27,240 bases of DNA from Candidatus Gastranaerophilales bacterium (GTDB lineage: Bacteria; Cyanobacteriota; Vampirovibrionia; Gastranaerophilales; Gastranaerophilaceae), in assembly GCA_947625445.1 (NCBI GenBank), contig CANQOM010000003.1, positions 1-27,240 on the forward strand. Reading direction: 5' to 3'. The position numbers and the translations under genes are program-made. The notes under the pieces were generated by a model. It was not told the origin of the DNA, did no database searches, and saw only the letters and a list, made by a program, of their open reading frames with translations. Shown here in pieces: positions 14,816-23,359 of this stretch (the first letter of the stretch is position 1; every line of letters starts with the position of its first letter).

Positions 14816-17020
14816 TTAAACAAGCTTGAGTACTTTGTTTGTAAATAATGCTATACAAGGGTTATAAAATTCATAAGTAAGTTCATAAATTTTATCAATT
14901 TTGTTGGTAAATGCAATTATAAATTCATCGCTTTGCTTTCCTAAACACTGAAGTTGTGGTGTTTCAATTGGAGGACCTGCCGGAGTGCCTCTTGTCGGAT
15001 TTTGAGGGTTTGATATTATACCTGTAGACCTTAATAATGTTAAATTTACACTATTTTTTATAATCTCATATTCATTTAGTCCTTTTGTTATCAAGGTAAA
15101 ATTTTGTGTACTCATAAATCTTTGCATAGGAGATGTATTTGGCTTAATTTCTTTACCTCTTTGAGCGGGAATATGTTTATATATATCAAAATCAGGATTA
15201 AAACAACGTTTTTGAACCGTAAATAAATCTTCATTTATTGTTGTATAAATTTTTTCATTTAGATTAAAACCTATTTTTAATATGTGGTCTTTACTTTTAT
15301 TTGTCCAATCTGCTTTAAATTCTAAGTATTTTGATTGATTGTATAATATTGCGTTTAATTTTAAGGTATGTTTTAATACTTTTTTGCTTCTTCCTTTTTT
15401 ATTTGATTTTGCAGGGATATCAATTTTATAAATAAGCTCTAAACATAACATAACATTGTTTGATGTTTTTAATTTTACACTTTTTAACTTAGCTTTTATC
15501 GGATAATCTCCTTTTAAAGGTCCAAAGTTATAACTGTCACCTATATCTGCAAAATCTGTTATTTCTATAAAATTATTATATGTGTCACCTGTCATTTTAT
15601 CAGTTACTGATATTGTTTTGTTTTTTATTTCAAGTTTTATATATTTGTTTTCTATGAAATTTTTTCCGAATTTTAAGTTTTTATCCGTACATAAGTTTTT
15701 TTCAGTAATTTGAGTTAAAGACATTTTAGGTAAATCTTTAACATCAATCAAATATTCATTTAGAGTAGTGTAATCTTCTGTTATTGGTATTTCGTTTATA
15801 TTGTATAATTTTTCATCAGTAAAACCTTTTATGGTTTTGAATTTTGGCATATTTAATTTTTTATCTGTTATAAGTCTAACAATACCTGAATATTTATAAT
15901 TTCCAAGGTTTATAACTGCTAGTTTTCCGTTAGGAGTTGATATGTCTCTTATTACTCTTTTTATAATTCCGTTAGATACGGAATTAACTTTTTCAAACCT
16001 CATCATTACTTCATCATTAACTTTATCAGTACTACAACCATAGATACTATCGTGAGCATGATTTTTTATAAGAGTCTTATATGCATATTCTAATTCACTT
16101 TTATAGTCTTTAGTTCCGAAATATTTATTTCCTATTTCAGCTAAAGGTTCTGCAATTTCTGTTAAAAGCCATTGAGATTTTGCATTTGCTTGTTTTGTCG
16201 GTATCCTTGAAGAATATACTCCTGGTAAAATAAAATTTAAATTATTTTCTAAAAACTCACCTTTTACTTTTTGTCTTGATGTTATTTTATTAAAATATTC
16301 AAACGGTGTTGCAATAGTTATTTTATAGTCTTTATATATTTTATTTAGTTTTTTTATGTCTTTTTCTAATCCATTTGGCACTGCCAGATGGTCGGCACCT
16401 ATCGGAAGTAAAATATAATCTGAACTTTTAAGTGAAATTTTATCTAAATATTTTTTTAGTAATTCAGCTTTTTTCTCAACAGACGAATCTAAACTTAAAA
16501 AATCTTGAAAGTAGCCTTGTATAAGGTTTGTTACTTTAATTCCGTTCCAATTCAGATCTGCATTTAAATCACCCAACCCACGCCAAAGCATAGCCTTATC
16601 TATATTAAAAGTTTTTAATAATTCTATTATTCCTTCACTATGACCGAAACTGTCTGCGATATAACCTATAAAGTCAGTTTCGCCCATTTTGTGTGAATAC
16701 TTTAAACCTAACTCAAGATTCTTTTTTAAACACTTTCCCGATACCAAAAAACTGTCGCTTGAACAATAAAAAGGACCTATTCTAAGTTTTTTTTCTTTTA
16801 TTAGTTTTTTTATTAACGGTAATTTTTCGTTTCTTATTTCAAGATAATCTTCAAGCGCAGCAGTTTGTCCGTCAAAGTAAAAACAAGGAAGTTCACCATT
16901 TTCAAGCATATTTAATACTTTATCAAAAACTTCAATCAGTCTTAATCTAAATTCTTCAAATTCTCTATACCATTCTCTATCCCAATGAGAATGAACATAA
17001 GCAATAACTTGTTTTTTCAT
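14816..17020 (-). CDS. Glycoside hydrolase family 38 alpha-mannosidase
   Basis: A 734-aa GH38 enzyme. The family's zinc site and catalytic residues are visible: HSHWDREWY (zinc ligands H12 and D14), IADSFGHS with the nucleophile D123, GPFYCSSDSFLVSG, and KNHAHDSIYGCS (further zinc ligands). A beta-sandwich C-terminal part follows. It hydrolyses alpha-mannosides with retention, on free mannose-containing oligosaccharides or mannosylglycerate-type substrates. It has no signal peptide, so it acts in the cytoplasm on imported substrate. It is shorter than E. coli MngB (about 880 aa) but within the GH38 range. No sugar transporter or regulator is adjacent. The only purine-rich motif before the ATG (AGGA) sits one base from it, and a -10-like box ends 6 nt upstream, suggesting a leaderless mRNA. 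Confidence 0.9.
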   Translation of the reverse strand: MKKQVIAYVHSHWDREWYREFEEFRLRLIEVFDKVLNMLENGELPCFYFDGQTAALEDYLEIRNEKLPLIKKLIKEKKLRIGPFYCSSDSFLVSGKCLKKNLELGLKYSHKMGETDFIGYIADSFGHSEGIIELLKTFNIDKAMLWRGLGDLNADLNWNGIKVTNLIQGYFQDFLSLDSSVEKKAELLKKYLDKISLKSSDYILLPIGADHLAVPNGLEKDIKKLNKIYKDYKITIATPFEYFNKITSRQKVKGEFLENNLNFILPGVYSSRIPTKQANAKSQWLLTEIAEPLAEIGNKYFGTKDYKSELEYAYKTLIKNHAHDSIYGCSTDKVNDEVMMRFEKVNSVSNGIIKRVIRDISTPNGKLAVINLGNYKYSGIVRLITDKKLNMPKFKTIKGFTDEKLYNINEIPITEDYTTLNEYLIDVKDLPKMSLTQITEKNLCTDKNLKFGKNFIENKYIKLEIKNKTISVTDKMTGDTYNNFIEITDFADIGDSYNFGPLKGDYPIKAKLKSVKLKTSNNVMLCLELIYKIDIPAKSNKKGRSKKVLKHTLKLNAILYNQSKYLEFKADWTNKSKDHILKIGFNLNEKIYTTINEDLFTVQKRCFNPDFDIYKHIPAQRGKEIKPNTSPMQRFMSTQNFTLITKGLNEYEIIKNSVNLTLLRSTGIISNPQNPTRGTPAGPPIETPQLQCLGKQSDEFIIAFTNKIDKIYELTYEFYNPCIALFTNKVLKLV

Positions 17021-17026
17021 ATCCTG

Positions 17027-17055
17027 ATTTTAATATTTTTTTTTTAATATTTCAA
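17027..17055 (-). promoter_or_regulatory. Promoter of the GH38 mannosidase gene
   Basis: Minus strand: -35 TTGAAA (17055-17050), 17-bp spacer made mostly of A's, -10 TAAAAT (17032-17027). Six bases separate it from the ATG at 17020, so the predicted transcription start coincides with the start codon. Confidence 0.55.
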
Positions 17056-17072
17056 GATTGTTTAAAAGTATA

Positions 17073-18308
17073 TTAAACTTTTGTTCTTACAACTAAGGCG
17101 TTACTGACCATTGCAGGATAGTTTGATGAAGTTCCTTTATAAGTATATCCTCCGGCATACATTACTGTAGAACTACCTCCGTCTAGATTTATTGCTTCGT
17201 AACATCCTAAATCTTTCATTATTTTTGCAAGTTCGGTTATTGTAACTCCTGAACTTCCTTCTTTTCTTCCGTCAATTGTTACTATTATTAAAATATTGTC
17301 TTTTGTATATCCTATTGCAGTTCTTGGATTTCTTCCCGCAATGGATGTTAATTTTTCGTTAACGGTATCAATAAATATTTCACCGTTTTTCATTAAATAT
17401 GGACCGCCGCTTATTATGTGTTGTGCATCTTCCCAATTGGGAGTTAATGAATAATTAATTTCTACTTTATCTCCCGTTTTAATTTCTTCTAATTTATCTT
17501 TAGGACCTGATATTACATACCCGCCATTAGGAATTATTAAAGAATTATCTGACTCTGCTATAACTTTACCGTTTTTGATTGAAATATGTTTACTTCCGGG
17601 TTTTGTAATCGGAGATTTCACTCCCCATTTATTTGTATATATTAATACATTTGAAAATAGCATTCTTGGTTGGTTTATATTGTCTATGCTAATCTTTTTT
17701 CCACCTTTAATTATACTTCCAAAGAATCCTAATCTTTCTGTTTTATATCCTGTTTTAGTAATGCCGAAAGCTGCTCTTTTATATATAGGACCTGATATTA
17801 TTTCATTATTTATAACTAATGTTCCTAAAGGCGTACCTGTATTGGGTTTGAAATATGTTCCGTTAATGGCAACCAGTGCTTGCTTATCTTTTATTATCTT
17901 ATTTATACTTGCTCTTGAATGCATTTTCACTGATGCATTCATAGGTATTACTTCAATATTGGAATTTATTTCTCTGTTTATTTCTGCTACATTAACTTTT
18001 ACTCTGCGGGAATTTATATATTTTACCATACCTACATAAATTACACCCTGTGATATTTCATTAATTTTATATTGAGGATATTTTTCTTTTATTTCTTTCA
18101 TCCATTTTTCCCGTAAAAAAAGAGCATTCGAATGCTCTTTTAATATAGTATTTTCTTGTATATAACCCTTGATAACATTTATAGTTTCACTTGCATTTCC
18201 AAGCGGCATACTCAGTGTGTAGAAAATAGCCGTCGCCATTATTAATAAACCCAGTTTGTAGGCTATTTCCCCGAAACAAAATATTTTTTGTTCCGCTTGT
18301 AGATACAT
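17073..18308 (-). CDS. Phosphodiester glycosidase family protein (NAGPA/DUF2233), membrane-anchored
   Basis: A protein of about 411 aa with one N-terminal membrane segment (about 17-38, LGLLIMATAIFYTL), so the catalytic part is outside the cytoplasmic membrane. The C-terminal domain (about 125-411) matches the NAGPA family: ALVAINGTYF, GTLVINNEII, ISGGPYLMKNGE, GRNPRTAIGY and EAINLDGGSSTVMY. The family cleaves sugar-phosphodiester linkages; in bacteria the substrates are mostly unknown and may be wall polymers. Two in-frame ATGs exist at 18314 and 18308. AAGGA (18321-18317) lies two bases from the first but eight from the second, so I choose 18308. It has its own good promoter. A terminator-like perfect palindrome falls inside the gene about 170-190 nt after the start. 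Confidence 0.85.
   Translation of the reverse strand: MYLQAEQKIFCFGEIAYKLGLLIMATAIFYTLSMPLGNASETINVIKGYIQENTILKEHSNALFLREKWMKEIKEKYPQYKINEISQGVIYVGMVKYINSRRVKVNVAEINREINSNIEVIPMNASVKMHSRASINKIIKDKQALVAINGTYFKPNTGTPLGTLVINNEIISGPIYKRAAFGITKTGYKTERLGFFGSIIKGGKKISIDNINQPRMLFSNVLIYTNKWGVKSPITKPGSKHISIKNGKVIAESDNSLIIPNGGYVISGPKDKLEEIKTGDKVEINYSLTPNWEDAQHIISGGPYLMKNGEIFIDTVNEKLTSIAGRNPRTAIGYTKDNILIIVTIDGRKEGSSGVTITELAKIMKDLGCYEAINLDGGSSTVMYAGGYTYKGTSSNYPAMVSNALVVRTKV
18118..18141. other. Perfect 24-bp palindrome inside a coding region, terminator-like on the minus strand
   Basis: Arms AAAAGAGCATTC / GAATGCTCTTTT with no mismatch. On the coding (minus) strand it is followed by more T's, giving a run of seven from 18121 to 18115. 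It encodes part of the linker after the membrane segment of the phosphodiester glycosidase. It has the form of an intrinsic terminator but lies within the reading frame. Confidence 0.7.
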
Positions 18309-18330
18309 AGTCATATTCCTTTATACTACA

Positions 18331-18359
18331 ATTGTAACATATTTTTGTCTTAATTTCAA
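18331..18359 (-). promoter_or_regulatory. Promoter of the phosphodiester glycosidase gene
   Basis: Minus strand: -35 TTGAAA (18359-18354), 17-bp spacer, -10 TACAAT (18336-18331). The predicted start near 18324 leaves a leader of about 15 nt containing AAGGA. Confidence 0.7.
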
Positions 18360-18398
18360 TCCCTGTCTTAGCATACATTAAGATTTGTTATTAATAAA

Positions 18399-21368
18399 TT
18401 ATAAATGAACAGGGTCATTAATTATAAGTTTTTTTGCTTCAATTGCAGTATTTTTTAAATCTTCATAATACTTACGTTCGTAAGGGTCTTGTGATTCTTT
18501 AATACCTACAAAAGCTATTTCTTTTATTTGACTTAATAAATCAGCCGTTTGAGTTATTTTCTTATAAACACTTCCTTCATCATTATCATTTGAAAATAAT
18601 TTTAAGAAAATTTTCCAGTTAGAAATGCCGTCGGGATTAATTTTGTTCATTCTTGCCCAATGGTACAACATTGTTGGTGATGATAAACCATATTCAGGCA
18701 TGTGAGTTTCCAGCAGATTTGCTTGTTCTGTCAAGTTTACGGATTCTGTATTCTTTAAGAATTGGTTTAACGAGTTTGGTAATATATCTTGATTTTGTTC
18801 ATCTTCCATATCAAAATTATTTTTAACGGCATAATTTTCAATACCCATCATACCTTTTATTTGACCCGTTAGTTTATCTTTTTGTGTTAGTCTTAAATAT
18901 TCATCATTTAATGCGCTATATTCTGTTTCTAATTTTTTTAATGAATGTTGTTTTGTAAATTTATAGTTTTCACCTATAACATTATAGAGATTGTTATCGA
19001 GATAGCTCATAACAATAGCAGTATCAATTTCTTTTGTTAAATCTTCTATTTCTCTTTCATTTCTTTTTTGTGCTTTTTTATTATTATTAGATGATTTTAA
19101 AGATTCAATTTTCTCTTTTAAGGAATTAATATAAGCTTCAAAGTCTTTAATATTATTTTTCTTTTTATAGTGTTCAACTTTTTCTATAGTATTTTCAAGT
19201 GTTGCAGAAGAAATTGTATGTTCTTGTTTTAAAACTTTATAAACATCTTCAGGCGAAATATTTTTGCGGGGAGAATTGATAGTTTTTAATTTTTTAATTT
19301 GAGAATCAATAATATAAAGTTCCATTTTTATATCATAAAATGATTTATCAGGTTTTGTAATGTTATCGGCAAAATCAAGCATTTCTTGAAGATTATTAAA
19401 ATCTTCAAATTTATAACCGAATTGTTCAAGAATCTCCGATATAGATTTTTGAAGATAATCATATACTTTAAAAATACTGTTTGTATTTTGTGCAAAAATA
19501 TTATTAAATTTTTCTCCCGGATATATAACAGTATCTTTGTAATCAGCCGGGTTTGCCACTAAACCTGCAAAAGCGGCTAATCCTTCAGGAGATATTCCTT
19601 TTAAATCTCCATTTTCTATTGTTTCAATAAGGCTTAATGTGTCATAACCTTTAATAGCGGATGCCATTAGACCTTTTTTGGAAGGATGAATAAATCCTTC
19701 ATTATTAGTTAGAAATCCTCTGTCTGTAAGAACATTTGTTCTCTTTTGAGCCAAATCCATTAAATTTGATATATTTTGTTTCCGAATTTTATCATCATTA
19801 CTGAATGCGTTAAAAGATTTTTCGAATATATATTTTAATTCTTCTTCATAAGGATTGTATTTATAATAACCGGATAAAAATGAATAATCGGGAGAATATT
19901 TGCTTCTGATTGGGTTGCATTCTGAATTTTTTAATTCATTAAATTCCAATTCCGAATCTTTATTAGCCAACATAGTATAGACATAACCTTTTTCATCAAT
20001 ACCACGTCTTCCGGCACGTCCTGACATCTGTTTAAATTCGTTAGGAGTTAAAACTGCTTCATTTCTGCTTATTTTCATGCCTTCTAAATTGCTTGTAGGT
20101 TTATAAGGACGTGATAAAAGAACCGTTTTGGCAGGCATATTTATACCGGCTGCAAGTGTTTCTGTTGCAATTACAACTTTAACCAATTTTTTTTGAAAAA
20201 GTTCTTCAATTAACTCTTTTTGTTCCGGAAGTATCCCGGCATTGTGAACCGCATAACCCTTTTCTAATGCTCTGATATTTAAATCGGTACCTAAATAGTT
20301 TTTTTGATTGTATTCTTCAATTATTTTACTTATTTCTTTTTTCTCATCTCTTGTTGTTAAATCAGGGCCTTCTAATTGAAGATAATCCAATATTTCACGT
20401 GAAAATTTCTTACTGAATACAAAGAAAATTGCAGGAAGTCTGCCTTCTTTTTTCAAAACATTTAATACGTTTTTGTAGTCACTTAGTTCAGGACGTTTCA
20501 TTTTATCGGGGAAGTTAACGGATTTACCTTTTTTATTAGCATTTTTTATACGTTTTTCTTCATCAATGTATGAACTTGTTTCAAAATTTTCAAAAAGCAA
20601 AGGTACGGGTCTTGCTTCTTCTCCGACACTAATTAAATCTGATTTTTTATTTTTTATATCATTAATCCAATTATTTAAATCTTTAGAATTTCCTATTGTT
20701 GCACTTAATCCCAGCATTTGAATATTTTCAGGAGTATACATAACGGATTCTTCCCAGATTTTACCTCTGTCTTCATCATCCATAAAGTGCATTTCATCAA
20801 ATATAACAGTGCCTACATCTTTCATAATAGGGTTATTATTTTCATACATATTAGCTAATGCCATATTTCTGTATACTTCTGTAGTCATAACTATTATGGG
20901 TGCATTAGGATTTAACCTTCTGTCACCAGTCATAATACCGACATTTTCTTGACCGTATATTTTTTGAAATTCTGATAATTTTTGGTTACTTAAAGCTTTT
21001 AATGGTGTAGTATAAATAGTTTTTTTATTATCTGCCAGATTTTTAGATATTACATAACAACCTATTGCGGTTTTACCGATACCGGTAGGAGCTTCTGTTA
21101 TTACATGATTACCGTTATAAAGGCTTTGTGCTGCTTTTATTTGAAAATCATCAGGCGTACATCCTTTTGGTAGCTTAAAATAATTATCATTTATTGTTTG
21201 TTCAAAATTACCTGATTTAAAAGAAACTAAATCAACACCTTTATACGAATTTATTGGTGTTGTAACATTACTGCTATATTGAATTTTATTATCTTGAAAT
21301 GTTGTTTTTTTTATTCTCTGAATATTATTTATATTAACCTGATTATATGATATTTTTGATATTTTCAT
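18399..21368 (-). CDS. Ski2/Mtr4-like DExH superfamily 2 helicase
   Basis: A 989-aa SF2 helicase of the Ski2-like group, ATP-driven and probably acting on RNA. The core motifs are complete: EAPTGIGKT (K99, T100), TTPLKALSNQK, MTGD, MTTEVYRN, FDEMH (DExH box, 191-194), GLSATIGN, VHNAGILPEQK, IATETLAAGINMPA, and QMSGRAGRRG. A C-terminal region of about 450 residues includes a Lys/Glu-rich coiled-coil stretch (SLKEKIESLKSS and following) and a helical end. The first 60 residues are Asn/Ser/Thr-rich and lack a known domain; similar heads (with an F-K-S/G motif) are familiar to me from Gastranaerophilales proteins. AGGAAATAAGG precedes the ATG. In bacteria such proteins occur singly, with no exosome, and their substrate is largely unstudied. 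No partner gene is adjacent. Confidence 0.9.
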   Translation of the reverse strand: MKISKISYNQVNINNIQRIKKTTFQDNKIQYSSNVTTPINSYKGVDLVSFKSGNFEQTINDNYFKLPKGCTPDDFQIKAAQSLYNGNHVITEAPTGIGKTAIGCYVISKNLADNKKTIYTTPLKALSNQKLSEFQKIYGQENVGIMTGDRRLNPNAPIIVMTTEVYRNMALANMYENNNPIMKDVGTVIFDEMHFMDDEDRGKIWEESVMYTPENIQMLGLSATIGNSKDLNNWINDIKNKKSDLISVGEEARPVPLLFENFETSSYIDEEKRIKNANKKGKSVNFPDKMKRPELSDYKNVLNVLKKEGRLPAIFFVFSKKFSREILDYLQLEGPDLTTRDEKKEISKIIEEYNQKNYLGTDLNIRALEKGYAVHNAGILPEQKELIEELFQKKLVKVVIATETLAAGINMPAKTVLLSRPYKPTSNLEGMKISRNEAVLTPNEFKQMSGRAGRRGIDEKGYVYTMLANKDSELEFNELKNSECNPIRSKYSPDYSFLSGYYKYNPYEEELKYIFEKSFNAFSNDDKIRKQNISNLMDLAQKRTNVLTDRGFLTNNEGFIHPSKKGLMASAIKGYDTLSLIETIENGDLKGISPEGLAAFAGLVANPADYKDTVIYPGEKFNNIFAQNTNSIFKVYDYLQKSISEILEQFGYKFEDFNNLQEMLDFADNITKPDKSFYDIKMELYIIDSQIKKLKTINSPRKNISPEDVYKVLKQEHTISSATLENTIEKVEHYKKKNNIKDFEAYINSLKEKIESLKSSNNNKKAQKRNEREIEDLTKEIDTAIVMSYLDNNLYNVIGENYKFTKQHSLKKLETEYSALNDEYLRLTQKDKLTGQIKGMMGIENYAVKNNFDMEDEQNQDILPNSLNQFLKNTESVNLTEQANLLETHMPEYGLSSPTMLYHWARMNKINPDGISNWKIFLKLFSNDNDEGSVYKKITQTADLLSQIKEIAFVGIKESQDPYERKYYEDLKNTAIEAKKLIINDPVHL

Positions 21369-21509
21369 ACCTTATTTCCTACATGACATACTATTTTTAT
21401 TACGTTACAGACTTATTAAATAATTTTTGAACGAATTTTACATGTAACAAAACAGAACATGAAAATTTTTACTATTATAAATTATGTAAGTTAATATATT
21501 TTTACAATG

Positions 21510-21605
21510 TTCGAGTAAGATTTTATAAAAAGCCCAAAGAGCGGTATGACCATGCACAAGCAATTTTAAGACGAAGAGCGCAATGTTTAGACACCGGATT
21601 AAATT
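21510..21605 (+). ncRNA. Candidate RNA element, copy B (orphan)
   Basis: Starts TTCGAGTAAGATTTTA and ends ACACCGGATTAAA, with the internal block AGCAATTTTAAGAC. It contains an imperfect internal direct repeat (GCAATTTTAAGAC and GCAATGTTTAGAC). A -10-like TATATT (21495-21500) lies nine bases before the start, the same spacing as copy A. It sits between two minus-strand genes, so in this orientation no gene follows: an independent small RNA or an antisense RNA running into the 3' end of the PilB-like gene is possible. The remainder of the 237-bp interval should hold the helicase promoter, which I could not define beyond a TATAAT near its upstream part. Confidence 0.4.
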
Positions 21606-22988
21606 CTAATTTATAAATTTAATTAAATCATTTTTATCAAATACTTCAATTCTTGATTGATTATGAACAAAAATAATGCAGGATATCAGGGGTTTAAACA
21701 TCTCAAAGTCAATATAAGAGAGTTTTTTGTTTAAATCAGCCATATTATCTGCAAGAAATTCTGTAATTAATATTTTATTTTTGAATACCAAAGAACTGAA
21801 ATAATCCAAAGCAGATTTAGAAGTAATTCCTTCAAAATAAATTATATCCGGAGCTTGAAATTCAATAAATCGCATAGCTTTGTCTATATTAAAACCGATA
21901 TTTTCATTAAGTTCACATTGATTAACATTTTCAAGATTATACTTAGATATTGATTCTATAGTCATTATATTTTTTTGAGGACTTGAAATATCATTAAGTA
22001 AAGAATAAATAATATGAGTTTTACCTGCAAGTGAAGCACCACAAACCATGATAATACCGGGTAATGTACAAGCATTTTTTAATATATTAATTTGATTTTC
22101 TTTAAATCCGATTTCTTCAAGTTTTTTAGGCGGTTTATATATTTTTAAAGATATTCTTTCTCCGTTAATTGTAGGGAAGGCACAAATACTGGCCGTTAAG
22201 GTTAAATCCTCAACTTTAAAAATTAATTTACCGAGTTGAGGTAATTCACAAACATTTGCATCCAAAGATGATAAAGTTTTTAGCTTTGATAAAAAAGGAA
22301 CAACTAATACTGAAGGTATTTGACCCGTATTAATGATTTCCGTTCCCTGTCTAAAGTTAACGCTTAAACCTTCTTTAACATGTTCAAAAAACATTTCATG
22401 GACGTTACTTAAAATAGCTTGTTTTAATATAGCCCTAATCAAAATTTGTATATGTTCATCAGAAAGTACATCGTTGTGTAATTCTTCTTGCCAGTCATAT
22501 TTATTTTCCGTATTTTCGATATTAATTTGACCTACTGAAGCTTCACTGCCGTAATATTCTTCAATTTTTTTTATTACCAACGATTCGGCAGAAACAACAG
22601 GTTCAATGTCACAACCGGTTTTTTCCACTATTTTGTCTATGGCAAATAAATCTAAAGGGTCTGCCATTGCAACAGTCAAAACATTTTCTATTTTAAATAA
22701 CGGAATTATTTTATATTTTCGTGCATCGTTAAAATTTATATATGACATACACGAAATATCAGGAGTATAGTCCTTTAAATCAAGATAAGGTATATGTAAT
22801 TTGGTTTCCAAAAATTTTAATAAAACTTCTTCGGTAATCAAATTTGACTTAATAAGTATAGTGCCGATATTAACATTTTGAGATGATGCAAGTTCAGCGG
22901 CTTTTTCAATATCTTCAAAACTCACAAGCCCATCACGAACTAAATCATATTTTAATTTTTCAAGAGTTTTATTTGTTACAAGTTCCAT
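21606..22988 (-). CDS. Degenerate PilB/GspE-like protein (MshEN domain plus divergent ATPase)
   Basis: A 460-aa relative of the type IV pilus/type II secretion motor ATPases. The N-terminal MshEN domain (about 1-150) is well preserved: IGTILIKSNLITEEVL, IPYLDL, AMADPLD, VSAESLVIKKIEEYYG; MshEN domains can bind cyclic di-GMP. In the ATPase part Walker A remains (GASLAGKT, 317-324), but the Asp box is altered (TIESI instead of TIEDPVE), the Walker B/GEIRD region reads PDIIYFEGITS, the His box is lost (TEFLADNMAD), and the zinc-binding CxxC pair is absent. I infer a non-motor, regulatory role. It is the last gene of the kinase/regulator operon, 8 bp after the response regulator, whose end contains the AGGA ribosome site. 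Confidence 0.85.
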   Translation of the reverse strand: MELVTNKTLEKLKYDLVRDGLVSFEDIEKAAELASSQNVNIGTILIKSNLITEEVLLKFLETKLHIPYLDLKDYTPDISCMSYINFNDARKYKIIPLFKIENVLTVAMADPLDLFAIDKIVEKTGCDIEPVVSAESLVIKKIEEYYGSEASVGQINIENTENKYDWQEELHNDVLSDEHIQILIRAILKQAILSNVHEMFFEHVKEGLSVNFRQGTEIINTGQIPSVLVVPFLSKLKTLSSLDANVCELPQLGKLIFKVEDLTLTASICAFPTINGERISLKIYKPPKKLEEIGFKENQINILKNACTLPGIIMVCGASLAGKTHIIYSLLNDISSPQKNIMTIESISKYNLENVNQCELNENIGFNIDKAMRFIEFQAPDIIYFEGITSKSALDYFSSLVFKNKILITEFLADNMADLNKKLSYIDFEMFKPLISCIIFVHNQSRIEVFDKNDLIKFIN

Positions 22989-22996
22989 TAATAAAA

Positions 22997-23359
22997 TTAT
23001 CCTAAATATTTTTTAACTTTTTCAACAACGAAATCGACATTAAAAGGTTTTGTTATGTATTCATCGGCACCTGTTTCTTCTCCGATAATCTTGTCTTCTT
23101 CTTGAGACCGAGCAGTAATCATTAAAATCGGGATATTTTTATATTTATTATCATATTTTAAAAGACGGCTTATTTTATAACCGTTAATTTTAGGCATCAT
23201 AACATCAAGAATAATTAAGTCCGGATTGGCTTCTCTTGCGAGTTTAAGTCCTTCTTCACCATCCATAGCGGTAATACAATTAAAACCTTGGGATTCCAAT
23301 ACAAATTGTAATATTTCAATAATATCCGCTTCATCATCAACTATTAATATTTTCTTCAT
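22997..23359 (-). CDS. Single-domain response regulator (CheY-like receiver)
   Basis: A 120-aa protein that is only a receiver domain: acidic pocket D8-D9, phosphoacceptor D52 in LIILDVMMP, Thr in MITAR, and the conserved Lys in YITKPF (about 105). It has no output domain, so it must act by protein-protein contact, plausibly with the PilB-like protein encoded next, or within a phosphorelay. Its ATG directly follows the stop of the histidine kinase gene (TAAATG), and its ribosome site AAGGGG lies inside the kinase's last codons, so translation is coupled. Confidence 0.95.
   Translation of the reverse strand: MKKILIVDDEADIIEILQFVLESQGFNCITAMDGEEGLKLAREANPDLIILDVMMPKINGYKISRLLKYDNKYKNIPILMITARSQEEDKIIGEETGADEYITKPFNVDFVVEKVKKYLG

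Noticed and set aside
17575..18039. Open frame of 154 codons on the plus strand
   Set aside because: Lies wholly antisense to the phosphodiester glycosidase gene, whose domain motifs are certain; the translation is hydrophobic and matches nothing.
21541..21605. tRNA-like segment in the 21.5 kb intergenic region
   Set aside because: No TTCRANNC loop, no acceptor stem complementarity and no anticodon arm can be drawn; the same holds for the other two copies of the element.
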